In this document: piece after piece, positions 7,635 through 16,063 of the stretch
Layout: each line of letters starts with the position of its first letter
Numbering within the stretch: position 1 is the first letter of the stretch
DNA from: Chryseobacterium sp. Bi04
GTDB lineage: Bacteria; Bacteroidota; Bacteroidia; Flavobacteriales; Weeksellaceae
DNA length: 64,000 nt
Assembly: GCF_918698085.1 (NCBI RefSeq)
Contig: NZ_CAKKLP010000004.1
Span: forward strand, 248,001 to 312,000
Direction: 5' to 3'
Translations under genes and position numbers: made by a program
The notes under the pieces: generated by a model
Seen by the model: only the letters and a program-made list of their open reading frames with translations
What the model was told of the DNA's origin: nothing
The model's database searches: none

Positions 7635-9719
7635 ATGAAAGCAATCATCGCAGAAAAACCGAGTGTCGCAAGAGAAATCGCACAATTGTTAGGAGCCCAT
7701 CAAAAGAAAGATGGTTATCTATCCGGTAACGGATATTGTGTCACCTGGGCATTGGGACATCTGATCGCATTAGGAATGCCGGAGGATTATGGTATAAGAG
7801 GCTTTAACAAAGCCTCTTTGCCTATCTTTCCCAATCCTTTTATTCTGACTCCCAAAAAACTAAAGAAAGCAAACGGCTATGAGACTGATCCTTCAGCTTT
7901 AAAACAACTCAACACAATAAAGCAAGTTATCAATCAATGCAGCAGTATCATAGTAGCAACAGATGCAGGAAGGGAAGGAGAGCTGATCTTCCGCTATATC
8001 TATCACTACATACAATGCAATAAACCTTTTGAAAGACTCTGGATTAGTTCCCTTACTGAAAAAGCTATACAGGAAGGTTTTAAAAACCTGCAATCAGGCT
8101 CAGCCTTTGACGGTTTGTATGAAGCTGCTAAAGCCAGAAGTGAAGCAGACTGGCTGGTAGGAATCAATGCGACCCAGGCATTAACTATAGCAGGAAACCA
8201 AGATGTATATTCTTTAGGCAGAGTGCAGACACCAACCCTTGCTTTAATCTGTCAACGATTTCTTCAGTATCAAAACTTCACCAAGCAAAAGTACTTTCAA
8301 ATTCAGCTGAGCCATAGAAAAGAATATACAGATTTCACCAGCCTTTCACTATTACAATGGGAAGAAAAAAAGCAGGCAGAACAAATCCAAAAATCCATAG
8401 ATCGGGAGGGGAGAGCTGTTGTCGAGGATGTATCTATTACAACAGTGAAGGAACAATCTCCGTTACTTTTCGATCTCACAGAATTACAGAAAGAAGGCAA
8501 CCGAAAATTGGGCCTTTCTGCAGATGAGGTTTTAAAAATTGCCCAAAGCCTGTATGAAAAGAAATTCATTACCTATCCCAGAACCGGCAGCAAATATATT
8601 CCTGAAGATTTATGGACAGAGATTCCTGAACTGGTCAGAATCCTCAATACAAACGATCAATTTAAATCAGCCATATCTACTTTAAAATTCGGAAACTTCA
8701 ACAAGAGAATCGTTAATGATGTAAAAGTAACGGACCATCACGGTTTACTCATCACTACGAAAGTTCCATCCGCACTTACTGCAAATGAAAAAGCTATCTA
8801 TGATATGATTGCTTACCGTTTATTGGAGTCATTATCCCATGCCTGTACAAAACAAGTCAGCCACATCATGATAAAAGTACATCATTATGAATTCCAGATC
8901 AAAGGTTCTACAATCCTGGAGAAAGGCTGGCGTGCCATCAAAGGAATTTTATCTGATAATGAAATTCCGGATAATGCTGAAGCTCTTACAGAACTTCCAG
9001 AACTCAAAATCGGCGATGAGTTGAAGATTTCAAAAACCAACTTACTGGAAAAAACTACACAACCTCCCAAGCTTTATACAGAAGCTGATCTTTTATCAGC
9101 GATGGAAAACGCTGGCAGATATATTGAAAATAAAGAAGAACAGAAAGCGATATCCAATATTGGCATCGGAACCCCAGCCACCAGAGCCTCCATTATTGAA
9201 ACGCTGCTCAGCAGAAACTACATCACCAGAAAAAGCAAAACGCTGCATCCCACCGATAAAGGCTTACAGGTCTACAACCTTGTCAAAGACAAAAAAATAG
9301 CCAATGTCCAAATGACCGCAGAATGGGAAATAGCATTGGATAAAATTGAAAAAGGTGAGCTCAATAGAAATCAATTCATCAATGACATCCAAGACTACAC
9401 AGCTGAAATCATCAATGAACTTTTATCTCTTCATATTTCCCAAGAAAATACCCTAGAGCTCAAATGCCCAAAATGCCAGCAGTATAACCTCGTCATTAAA
9501 GACAAAATCGTAAAATGTCCTGATGAACAATGTAACTGGATTCTCTTCAGAACTATTTGCGGAATACAACTCAGCATTAAAGATCTTACTTTACTGTTAA
9601 CTCAAAACAAAACATCATTAATCAAAAACATGAAAAGTAAAAACGGTAAAAAGTTTGATGCTTTTATCATTCTAAAAAATGATTTCAGTACATCATTTGA
9701 ATTTGGAAATAAGAATTAA
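7635..9719 (+). CDS. topB: DNA topoisomerase III (type IA)
   Basis: This 694-residue type IA topoisomerase passes single strands to decatenate DNA. The TOPRIM domain begins at the N-terminus (IIAEKPSVAREIA) and continues with ATDAGREGELIFRYIY. The catalytic tyrosine is Y314 in FITYPRTGSKY. A C-terminal zinc ribbon is visible near 613-636 (CPKCQQYN... KCPDEQC). This ICE-borne form probably resolves element DNA during transfer or replication. A hairpin terminator follows 24 bases after the stop codon. Confidence 0.95.
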   Translation: MKAIIAEKPSVAREIAQLLGAHQKKDGYLSGNGYCVTWALGHLIALGMPEDYGIRGFNKASLPIFPNPFILTPKKLKKANGYETDPSALKQLNTIKQVINQCSSIIVATDAGREGELIFRYIYHYIQCNKPFERLWISSLTEKAIQEGFKNLQSGSAFDGLYEAAKARSEADWLVGINATQALTIAGNQDVYSLGRVQTPTLALICQRFLQYQNFTKQKYFQIQLSHRKEYTDFTSLSLLQWEEKKQAEQIQKSIDREGRAVVEDVSITTVKEQSPLLFDLTELQKEGNRKLGLSADEVLKIAQSLYEKKFITYPRTGSKYIPEDLWTEIPELVRILNTNDQFKSAISTLKFGNFNKRIVNDVKVTDHHGLLITTKVPSALTANEKAIYDMIAYRLLESLSHACTKQVSHIMIKVHHYEFQIKGSTILEKGWRAIKGILSDNEIPDNAEALTELPELKIGDELKISKTNLLEKTTQPPKLYTEADLLSAMENAGRYIENKEEQKAISNIGIGTPATRASIIETLLSRNYITRKSKTLHPTDKGLQVYNLVKDKKIANVQMTAEWEIALDKIEKGELNRNQFINDIQDYTAEIINELLSLHISQENTLELKCPKCQQYNLVIKDKIVKCPDEQCNWILFRTICGIQLSIKDLTLLLTQNKTSLIKNMKSKNGKKFDAFIILKNDFSTSFEFGNKN

Positions 9720-9742
9720 TTTCAAAAAAATAATATAGTAAA

Positions 9743-9764
9743 GAAGCAGCCAATGAGCTGCTTC
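9743..9764. terminator. Hairpin terminator after topB
   Basis: GAAGCAGC-CAATGA-GCTGCTTC is an 8-bp stem followed by a weak T-rich tail. On the minus strand the following bases are also T-rich, so it could serve both topB and the convergent small gene. Confidence 0.65.
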
Positions 9765-9780
9765 TACATTTTATCCAAGT

Positions 9781-9921
9781 CTAATCTCCTCTTTCATGTT
9801 CGTGAGGTTTTAGCTTTGGATGCTTTGGTTGATTGGGTGGGTTTACCCTTCTTCTTCTGTCGGGTTCTCCATCTGGTTTTTTAGGCTTGGGTCCTGGCTT
9901 GATTGCTTCGATTGTATTCAT
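9781..9921 (-). CDS. Small basic proline-rich protein (46 aa)
   Basis: The ORF starts MNTIEAIKPGPKPKKPDGEP and continues with RRRR and several Pro/Lys/His residues to ERGD. It has no signal peptide or membrane span. Its promoter is well defined: TACTTTTG at 9979-9986 on the minus strand, with the TACGG-N4-CCGTA palindrome exactly 22 bases upstream. That supports a real transcribed gene. The product is unknown. Confidence 0.6.
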   Translation of the reverse strand: MNTIEAIKPGPKPKKPDGEPDRRRRVNPPNQPKHPKLKPHEHERGD

Positions 9922-9978
9922 AGTACAATAAAGATTAATTAATAATTATTTTGATATCAAAACAGATTAATACCAGAT

Positions 9979-10022
9979 CAAAAGTAAATTTTTGGTCATT
10001 ACTTTTATTACGGAAATCCGTA
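9979..10022 (-). promoter_or_regulatory. Palindrome-22-TAnnTTTG promoter, copy A
   Basis: On the minus strand TACGG-ATTT-CCGTA (10009-10022) is followed by 22 bases and then TACTTTTG (9979-9986). With a start site about 6 bases beyond the box, the palindrome is centred near -42. That is where a class II Crp/Fnr-type activator binds, and the 5-4-5 layout is that of FNR sites. It faces the 46-aa gene. Confidence 0.65.
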
Positions 10023-10067
10023 ATCATTGCTTTCTAAAGGGTTGAAAAAGCAATTTTGATGGCAACT

Positions 10068-10475
10068 TTATCTCCTTCTGGGAGCACTCCTTGTATGTGG
10101 GCTAACATAAGTTCCGTCTTTTCGCGTATAACCTTTAACATGTATTGAACCGCCTGAATTTGATTGAGAACTGTAACCAGAGGATGATCTTACTGATGGA
10201 GAAGAATACGATGATGTTTTAGAATAGCTGCTGTAAGTGGTGTAGCTGTGCTTATTAGCCCACCCGTAATAATTTCCCCATTTAAGCTTTCTATAATTTT
10301 TCTTATTCACTTTTGATGATAAATAAACTTCTGTATCTTTAGGAATAATGGTAACTAATCTACTGCTGTCACTGCTGGAATAAAGAGGTGTATCTTCCTG
10401 TAGCCGAACAGTGTAATAGTTGGTACATGAAATAACGGAGAGAAGTAATACAAGATAAAGTAATGATTTTTTCAT
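10068..10475 (-). CDS. Secreted SH3-like lipoprotein (135 aa)
   Basis: A lipoprotein signal ends at C17 (LSVISC). Residues about 20-75 resemble a bacterial SH3 domain (TVRLQEDTPLYSSS, then TEVYLSSK and a YYGWANK end). A Ser/Tyr-rich linker follows, and the C-terminus reads GGSIHVKGYTRKDGTYVSPH, a short motif seen in small exported proteins of this phylum. It is probably anchored in the membrane facing the periplasm or cell wall. The gene has its own palindrome promoter at 10496-10539. The function is not known. Confidence 0.78.
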   Translation of the reverse strand: MKKSLLYLVLLLSVISCTNYYTVRLQEDTPLYSSSDSSRLVTIIPKDTEVYLSSKVNKKNYRKLKWGNYYGWANKHSYTTYSSYSKTSSYSSPSVRSSSGYSSQSNSGGSIHVKGYTRKDGTYVSPHTRSAPRRR

Positions 10476-10495
10476 TGTAGTTAATTTTATATCTA

Positions 10496-10539
10496 CAAAT
10501 CTAAATGAACTTTAAAGGAACTAATTACGGTTTTCCGTA
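10496..10539 (-). promoter_or_regulatory. Palindrome-22-TAnnTTTG promoter, copy B
   Basis: On the minus strand TACGG-AAAA-CCGTA (10526-10539) stands exactly 22 bases before TAGATTTG (10496-10503), which is 20 bases before the ATG at 10475. The geometry is identical to copies A and C. Confidence 0.68.
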
Positions 10540-10557
10540 GTCTTGTAAATCTTGAAA

Positions 10558-10704
10558 TTACAGCATTGTTAAGCCGTAATCTACCTCTCTTTCAAAATGT
10601 GTAGCGTGATGCCTGGCGCAACATTCTTCTTCAGGACTTAATCTGGAAAAATCTAATAACAGATTTCTAAGAGGGTGATGTAGAATGACTCCATATAGAA
10701 GCAT
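10558..10704 (-). CDS. Possible 48-aa peptide rich in Cys/His
   Basis: An ATG at 10704 opens a 48-codon frame ending YGLTML. Its second half, LSPEEECCARHHATHFER, looks protein-like rather than random, with paired Cys and His residues that could bind metal. No promoter is evident: the ATG touches the palindrome of copy C, which faces the other way. It may be the C-terminal remnant of a larger gene. The family is not recognised. Confidence 0.35.
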   Translation of the reverse strand: MLLYGVILHHPLRNLLLDFSRLSPEEECCARHHATHFEREVDYGLTML

Positions 10705-10748
10705 TACGGATAGCCGTATTTTATCAATGACAAAGCTATATATTTTTG
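10705..10748 (+). promoter_or_regulatory. Palindrome-22-TAnnTTTG promoter, copy C
   Basis: TACGG-ATAG-CCGTA (10705-10718) is followed by 22 bases and TATTTTTG (10741-10748). The frameshifted lipoprotein gene starts at 10770, giving a leader of about 15 bases. Confidence 0.68.
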
Positions 10749-10769
10749 CAATAAATAATATATCGTAAA

Positions 10770-10950
10770 ATGAAAAAAATAATTCTACTATTAGCTTGTG
10801 TCATTATTTTTGGTTTCTTGTGATGGCAATTCAGGATGTTCTTATAATGGTCATACTTTACATGTGGGAGATAAAGGAGGCTGTTATTACACCAACTCAT
10901 CCGGTAATAAAGTATATGTTGATAAAAGTAAATGTAAAGGGTGTTATTAG
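10770..10950 (+). pseudogene. Small Cys-rich lipoprotein broken by a one-base frameshift
   Basis: The ATG frame gives MKKIILLLACVIIFGFL and then a stop at 10821. The +1 frame continues without a break from LVSCDGNSGCSYNG to a TAG at 10948. Removing one T from the T5 run at 10807-10811 joins the two into a 59-residue lipoprotein with a lipobox ending LVSC at C17. The downstream part (GGCYYTNSSGNKVYVDKSKC) resembles the short PBCV-specific basic adaptor-type domain. The intact promoter suggests either very recent mutation or a base-calling error. Confidence 0.65.
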
Positions 10951-11114
10951 ATAAGATAGAATTCTATTGATTTTGGAGAAAAAGTCTGCCTGAATCCCAA
11001 GCCTAATCATTCGGGATTTTTTCTCAGATATTTAATAAAAAAAGCATTAATTGTTAGATATTTCTTTTAATTCACTATATTAGAGATCAGGACCTGTGGC
11101 GTTCCTATAAGATT

Positions 11115-11645
11115 ATGGAATATAATTATTTTCATGGAGCTATTTTAATAGATAGAGATTATGACCTTTCAAAGGATTTCATAATACGAGAAATGATTAA
11201 AAAGAAATACTATTATTTTCACCCGAATATTTTCTCATTAGGAGAAAGTGAATACCCTTATTTTTACGAAAACATATTGATTTCTTTTGGGCGAACAGCA
11301 AAGTATTTTGTTGATAATGAAATTGAGCTTAAAGCATTTTTGAAAGAATTTGAGGACATTTTAAGCAATTTGGACTTTGAAACTGCACAAATAACAGTTC
11401 AGGCAAGTTATGCTGACTACAAATTGTTTTGGATCAACAAAGAAAAACTAATAAATCGTCCTGGGGATGCTTTAGAAACCACATTGCTCTATTTTGAGGA
11501 GAACCAGGTTAGATATTACGAAACTGAAAAGCTGTATTTTGGTTTGGGTGAAATAGATTTGTTCACGGGATACGTTTTTGATAAATATGACGATGAAAAG
11601 TTATTAGATTTTGATAGAAAATACCCAGGTTTTGTTTATCCATAG
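11115..11645 (+). CDS. Hypothetical 176-aa protein, possible immunity-type gene
   Basis: This is a soluble, acidic, aromatic-rich protein without signal peptide or membrane span (starts MEYNYFHGAILIDRDYDLSK, ends FDRKYPGFVYP). No catalytic motif is visible. The frame remains open for 15 more codons upstream of the ATG and reads a plausible peptide (HYIRDQDLWRSYKI), so a longer ancestral gene or toxin end may have been lost here. Together with the next gene it resembles paired orphan immunity genes, but that is only a contextual guess. Confidence 0.6.
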   Translation: MEYNYFHGAILIDRDYDLSKDFIIREMIKKKYYYFHPNIFSLGESEYPYFYENILISFGRTAKYFVDNEIELKAFLKEFEDILSNLDFETAQITVQASYADYKLFWINKEKLINRPGDALETTLLYFEENQVRYYETEKLYFGLGEIDLFTGYVFDKYDDEKLLDFDRKYPGFVYP

Positions 11646-11685
11646 AGACAGCTAACATAAATCAAAAATCTAAAAAAATGATAAT

Positions 11686-11982
11686 ATGACAGAAAATTAT
11701 ATTCAATATGCAGACGGCTATCAAAAAGACAATATAGATGGACAGGATATTATACAAGCTATATCAGATCTCCAATTGATGGATGAAGAACATGGAGCAT
11801 TTTGGGTTTCGGTTATTACAGATGATGAAAATGTAATTGAAGTAAATAAAGATTTATCACTTATGGTAATTTTTGCAGGGGAACAAACTAAATATCAGCC
11901 TAAAGATTGGAATGAAGTTATCGAGCTTTATAAGCTATTATTGGCTGGCGAATCCGATATAATACTCGAGAGAGTAAAATAA
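11686..11982 (+). CDS. Hypothetical 98-aa protein, possible Imm1-like immunity protein
   Basis: This is a small acidic protein (MTENYIQYADGYQKDNIDGQ), with a central segment EEHGAFWVSVITDDENVIEV and a C-terminal helix ending LAGESDIILERVK. The alternating strand pattern recalls Imm1-type immunity proteins, a weak resemblance judged by eye. It follows the 176-aa gene by 40 bases in the same direction. No toxin gene is adjacent. Confidence 0.55.
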   Translation: MTENYIQYADGYQKDNIDGQDIIQAISDLQLMDEEHGAFWVSVITDDENVIEVNKDLSLMVIFAGEQTKYQPKDWNEVIELYKLLLAGESDIILERVK

Positions 11983-12150
11983 AGAATTAATATGTCTTAT
12001 AAAAGATATATAATGGCGAACCATCAAAGGTAAATGCGCAAATAGATTGCGTAGTCATAATGCTTAATCTATTCTAAAGTTATTCAATTTGATTATAACT
12101 GTCAGATTAAGTATTGACTCATTCAACTAATTCAATCTTAGCTATTACAA

Positions 12151-13422
12151 TTAAAATAATCTTTTAATGGAATTCTTTTTATTTAAAATTTCATTTATTT
12201 TACTATTATCGATACCTATTAGTGAAAGTACGCAGCAAGTTAGTAAAACTCGTAGTTTATTAGTTTCCTCCAATAGTTCTTGCCCTAATAACTCATTTCC
12301 TTTACGATCGTAAAAATGAGAATAATAATTTCTAGTTTTTACTACCCTGTCAACTTTAATATTGCTATTTCGAATAAGGTGTACGGCATTGAAATTATTT
12401 ATTAAATCGTTTATTCTCTCCTTTAGAATCTTATCAGTACCTATAAATCTCTGATGATAACCTTCCAAAGACTGTATAATAGTTAGGAAATCAAGACTTG
12501 AAAAGTATCCTTTTTGTTGAATACTAGCTATTAAATGATTTCGAATTGGGGTGAGGCGATCACTTTCTTTAAACCATTTTAGTATTACTTCAGGGAAAAT
12601 ATCAGAAATGTCATCATAAGTAAATAAAAAATTTGTAGAATCAACTTTTTGGGTAGACTTTTTCTTACTTATGAAATATAATTTTATAGGATCAGAATTC
12701 TGAGGAATATTTTGTTGATTATATAAAAAAAGTTCTGTTATTAGAACAGGAATTTGTGTTGCTAACGTTATAAATTTACAAGTAAGAAATACCTTTTCTA
12801 ATAAAACTGAAAAACTCTTCTTTTCTTTACATACTATTGATAGAGCCGTGGTTTGGCTAAAATTAAATTCTGTGTTTTCAAAATTTCCATTAAATTGACT
12901 CTCACCGCTAAGGGTCAATTGATATCCTTCTGTGATATCAAAATTCTTTTTCCAGTAGGAATCTTGATCCGTAGAAACTTCTACTTTTTTCACTTTATTA
13001 TTAAGTTCACCAAAATAAAATGATTTTTCAATAATGGCAGGCTGTTTCCATTGAGAAAAAATGGGAGAGAATAAAGAAATTTTATCAAAGAATTTATCTT
13101 CAGTAGAATTTAAATGTAAACCTTCTAAGGTGTATAGGCATTCATAAGTACTTAAGTGGACAGAATTCAATGAATTTATATTTAATGACTCTCGACAATT
13201 AAATAAGGTTATTTTTTTATTATCATTAATATCACCATATATTGTTTCTACTGTTGATACCTTATTTTCCAATATTCTTTTTATACTTTCTGATTCTGTA
13301 TGATAGCAACCAAATAATTCTAACACTATCTTTTCAGGCTTGATTATTAATGTTCCGCCAATTTTGTTTTCTGGATTGCTTGGCAAGTACCAAAGTCCTT
13401 TGAATTCTTTATTTTTTTTCAT
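12151..13422 (-). CDS. apeA: ApeA-like HEPN anti-phage protein
   Basis: This 423-residue protein resembles ApeA, an abortive-infection RNase. The N-terminus (FKGLWYLPSNPENKIGGTLI) matches the ApeA N-terminal domain pattern of a GxWxLP start and a G-T-L strand, followed by LELFGCYH. The C-terminal HEPN domain has the RX4H active-site motif at R364-H369 (TRNYYSHF), the usual tRNA- or RNA-cleaving centre. ApeA works as a single gene. Here it is the last of four genes on this strand in a defence island, 85 bases after the HTH gene. The assignment rests on motif recognition, not on a search. Confidence 0.75.
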   Translation of the reverse strand: MKKNKEFKGLWYLPSNPENKIGGTLIIKPEKIVLELFGCYHTESESIKRILENKVSTVETIYGDINDNKKITLFNCRESLNINSLNSVHLSTYECLYTLEGLHLNSTEDKFFDKISLFSPIFSQWKQPAIIEKSFYFGELNNKVKKVEVSTDQDSYWKKNFDITEGYQLTLSGESQFNGNFENTEFNFSQTTALSIVCKEKKSFSVLLEKVFLTCKFITLATQIPVLITELFLYNQQNIPQNSDPIKLYFISKKKSTQKVDSTNFLFTYDDISDIFPEVILKWFKESDRLTPIRNHLIASIQQKGYFSSLDFLTIIQSLEGYHQRFIGTDKILKERINDLINNFNAVHLIRNSNIKVDRVVKTRNYYSHFYDRKGNELLGQELLEETNKLRVLLTCCVLSLIGIDNSKINEILNKKNSIKRLF

Positions 13423-13507
13423 GGATTTATATGACTGAAAATATTCTAATAAATTCTTTATAATAGAGCGTTACTATAGCATTCTGATTTGTATATTAAT
13501 TTATTCT

Positions 13508-14629
13508 TTACCATTCCCATCTATTTTTCTTCTTGATTTCTAACGAATTTTTATCAACATCTTCCATTAAATTGTCTTCTGTATTTTTAGCCGGATTGTA
13601 CCAATCGAGTTTTTTTTCAGCCCAATCAAGCCATTCTTTGTCTGTAGTATTAGTAGATTTCAAATGCTCAAAATACTCCTTTAAAATCATAAACTTCTTC
13701 CATCGATGGGCATCATTATAGAAATAAATAAATTTTGTAAGCTCTTCATCCTTCAATTTTTGTTTTGCTTCTTCAATCTTTCTAAGCTCCTCTCTCTTTT
13801 CACTTTCAATTTTCCACACTCTTCTATTTTCAGCCATTCTTTGAAACTCAGTTTCAACTTTTATCAAAATTTTTTCAATTTGATCTTCAACGAGTAACTT
13901 ATCTGTGTCTGCAAATTCAATAGTCCCATATTGCACGATCTTAACTGCTAGTTTTCCATTTGCTATTAAATCTCTGCTTTTCCATCCTCTTTCATTCGTT
14001 GTATCTTTAATATTGCTTTTTTCTTTAATATATAGTGCAATTTTATCTTCATATGCTGCAAATTTTAATCCTTCAGAATCTACACTTACCTTATATCCTA
14101 AAGTTTTAAAATTCTTTATCAGATTATCCAATATTCTTAATGAACGAGACACATTTTTTGGAGAAACAACAATATTAGGTAACCCTCTATCAGTAGAAAT
14201 AGTTCCTTTTATCTTTTCATAAGAATCATGAACTTTTTTCTTGTCAAGGTTAGCTTGTGCGTTACTAACGATTTCGTCCGGCCTACTTAACCGTTCGGAT
14301 ACTTTTAAAATTAATGCGGAATTGCTTTTGATTTTTTCGGTAACAATCTGTTTGAGTGAATTTATAGGATTAGGATCATTTTTAGTTCTATCCACATGAA
14401 TTTTTATCTCTTTTTCATTTTCTTGTTGAGGCAATAGGGTTTTTACTACTTTCTTTCCAAATTGTAATTTTTGCCAGTATCCCATAGGAGGTAAAGGGAT
14501 GTCAAATTTTTTACATATCTTTCTTAGTCCGTTATCAGACAAATTAAATTCTTTAGATAATTTAGTTAGAGGTGTAGCCCACACCTTATCATAGAGTTCT
14601 GTACGGGTAAGCTTAATGATATTATTCAT
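13508..14629 (-). CDS. HTH protein of unknown function (ELYDKVW N-terminal family)
   Basis: This is a 373-residue protein. Its N-terminus (LTRTELYDKVWATPLTKLSK, then SDNGLRKICKKF and PLPPMGYWQKL) is a DNA-binding-like module seen in uncharacterised proteins of mobile elements. A middle alpha/beta region lies at about 150-250, and a Lys/Glu-rich coiled coil (about 260-310) precedes a Trp-rich tail (HRWKKFM... KNRWEW). No nuclease motif was found. It sits between two HEPN genes in the same direction with gaps of 101 and 85 bases, so it may belong to either defence module or regulate them. Confidence 0.65.
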   Translation of the reverse strand: MNNIIKLTRTELYDKVWATPLTKLSKEFNLSDNGLRKICKKFDIPLPPMGYWQKLQFGKKVVKTLLPQQENEKEIKIHVDRTKNDPNPINSLKQIVTEKIKSNSALILKVSERLSRPDEIVSNAQANLDKKKVHDSYEKIKGTISTDRGLPNIVVSPKNVSRSLRILDNLIKNFKTLGYKVSVDSEGLKFAAYEDKIALYIKEKSNIKDTTNERGWKSRDLIANGKLAVKIVQYGTIEFADTDKLLVEDQIEKILIKVETEFQRMAENRRVWKIESEKREELRKIEEAKQKLKDEELTKFIYFYNDAHRWKKFMILKEYFEHLKSTNTTDKEWLDWAEKKLDWYNPAKNTEDNLMEDVDKNSLEIKKKNRWEW

Positions 14630-14730
14630 TAAAGTATCTTAAATAGATTTAGGGATTATAGTAATTTTAAAACTTTCAGAAAATTTTCCTGTTCTTAAAT
14701 GTTTTATTATAATTTAGGTGTAAAATTTTA

Positions 14731-16056
14731 TTAGTCAGGAAATTCTTTATTTAAATCGTTTTTAAATCCAAGTTGGGATAATACTATACATATTGCAATT
14801 TTTCTTAAACAATAAACTTGTAGTTGTAGCTGATCTGGTTTTATAGAATTGAGGCTCCCATGTGTAATAGCATCCCTTGTTTTCTTTAGTTTTGCAAAAG
14901 GATACCCGAAAATTTCAGGATCAACATTATTGATTCGTAAAGTCTCTTCTAATGGGCTCTTAAATGGTTTAAATTCTAACTTATCAATAATACCTCTAAT
15001 TTTCTTTTCAAATTCCATCTGATCTTTTTTAGCTACCAGATAATTTTTTAGAGTTTCATATACCTGATCTGAAATAGATTTTTTATCAGTATTAAAGGCA
15101 AACTTTTCTTGTTCTTGCTTAATATTAAAAATCTCAATAATATTGAAGAGAAGCAGAAACGCTGATGAAAAATCAACTTCCCTTGAATGAAGGATATTAT
15201 CAATAGCTTTTGAAATTTTCTTTTCATTCTGACTATATTTAAGGTACCACTTCTTTTTCAAAAAATTGTCAATTCGATTATTTTTTTTCAGAAAAATGGA
15301 TACCGTTTCCATGTCTGAAACATATGTTTGGTTATTTGGCTCTGTATCTCGAAATATATATATATCTTTTTCTGTACGGAAAATAAGTTTTTCCATTGTA
15401 ACTCTAACATTGAAAAAGAATGAAAATAGATTGCAAATAATTTCAATGTGATGCTTAATTTCATCATAGTCAATGTTTTCAAATTTGAAGTTAATTGTTC
15501 CTTGCTTTTTTACAGTAAATTCTTCACTCCCTCTATGCTCATTACTTGTATATTCTAGTTCTGGTCTGAAAGACATATTGTCAATTTTATAGAAATTGGA
15601 CATACCATCCATCCTTGATATTGAAAATATATTTTTATTACGAAGATTAGTGAAAAAAGAATAAAATTCATTAACAACTTGTAAACCATTTTTATTTAGA
15701 AAGGTAATACCATTGTTGATATTTTCTTTATCTGTATTATCCTTAATAATGCAAATATTGGTTAACCATATTGTAAAATATCGATATTGTTCATTGGTTT
15801 GAAATGATAAGACCTTATAAATTCTACTTTTATCAAGAATTAATGAAACTTTAGAGTCAATAATGTGAAAATTCTCTTCAAATAAACCTAAAGGATTTTC
15901 TGAATTAGAATAATAAGCATCTATTCTTGAGGTGATATCATTTTCAATAATTTGGATATATATTTCTTTATCTGAGACAAAAAGATGAGCATGGTGCTCT
16001 TTATCAGATATTCTTTCATCTTTAAATTTAAGGTCTAAACAGTAATAATTTTTCAT
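14731..16056 (-). CDS. HEPN-domain protein paired with SF1 helicase
   Basis: This 441-residue protein ends in a HEPN-like helical domain with RX4H at R394-H399 (KKTRDAITHGS), the signature of HEPN ribonucleases. The N-terminal half is strand-rich and of a size and layout similar to ApeA (423 aa), so it may be a diverged ApeA relative. It starts 7 bases after the helicase stop, so the two are almost certainly co-translated. The inferred role is the RNA-cleaving effector of a two-gene defence system. The enzyme activity is inferred only from the motif. Confidence 0.68.
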   Translation of the reverse strand: MKNYYCLDLKFKDERISDKEHHAHLFVSDKEIYIQIIENDITSRIDAYYSNSENPLGLFEENFHIIDSKVSLILDKSRIYKVLSFQTNEQYRYFTIWLTNICIIKDNTDKENINNGITFLNKNGLQVVNEFYSFFTNLRNKNIFSISRMDGMSNFYKIDNMSFRPELEYTSNEHRGSEEFTVKKQGTINFKFENIDYDEIKHHIEIICNLFSFFFNVRVTMEKLIFRTEKDIYIFRDTEPNNQTYVSDMETVSIFLKKNNRIDNFLKKKWYLKYSQNEKKISKAIDNILHSREVDFSSAFLLLFNIIEIFNIKQEQEKFAFNTDKKSISDQVYETLKNYLVAKKDQMEFEKKIRGIIDKLEFKPFKSPLEETLRINNVDPEIFGYPFAKLKKTRDAITHGSLNSIKPDQLQLQVYCLRKIAICIVLSQLGFKNDLNKEFPD

Positions 16057-16063
16057 GGAAAGG

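Noticed and set aside
13533..14222. Plus-strand ORFs of 60-105 codons opposite the HTH gene
   Set aside because: They lie inside a convincing minus-strand gene and are Ser/Phe/Leu-rich shadows of its Lys/Glu-rich sequence.
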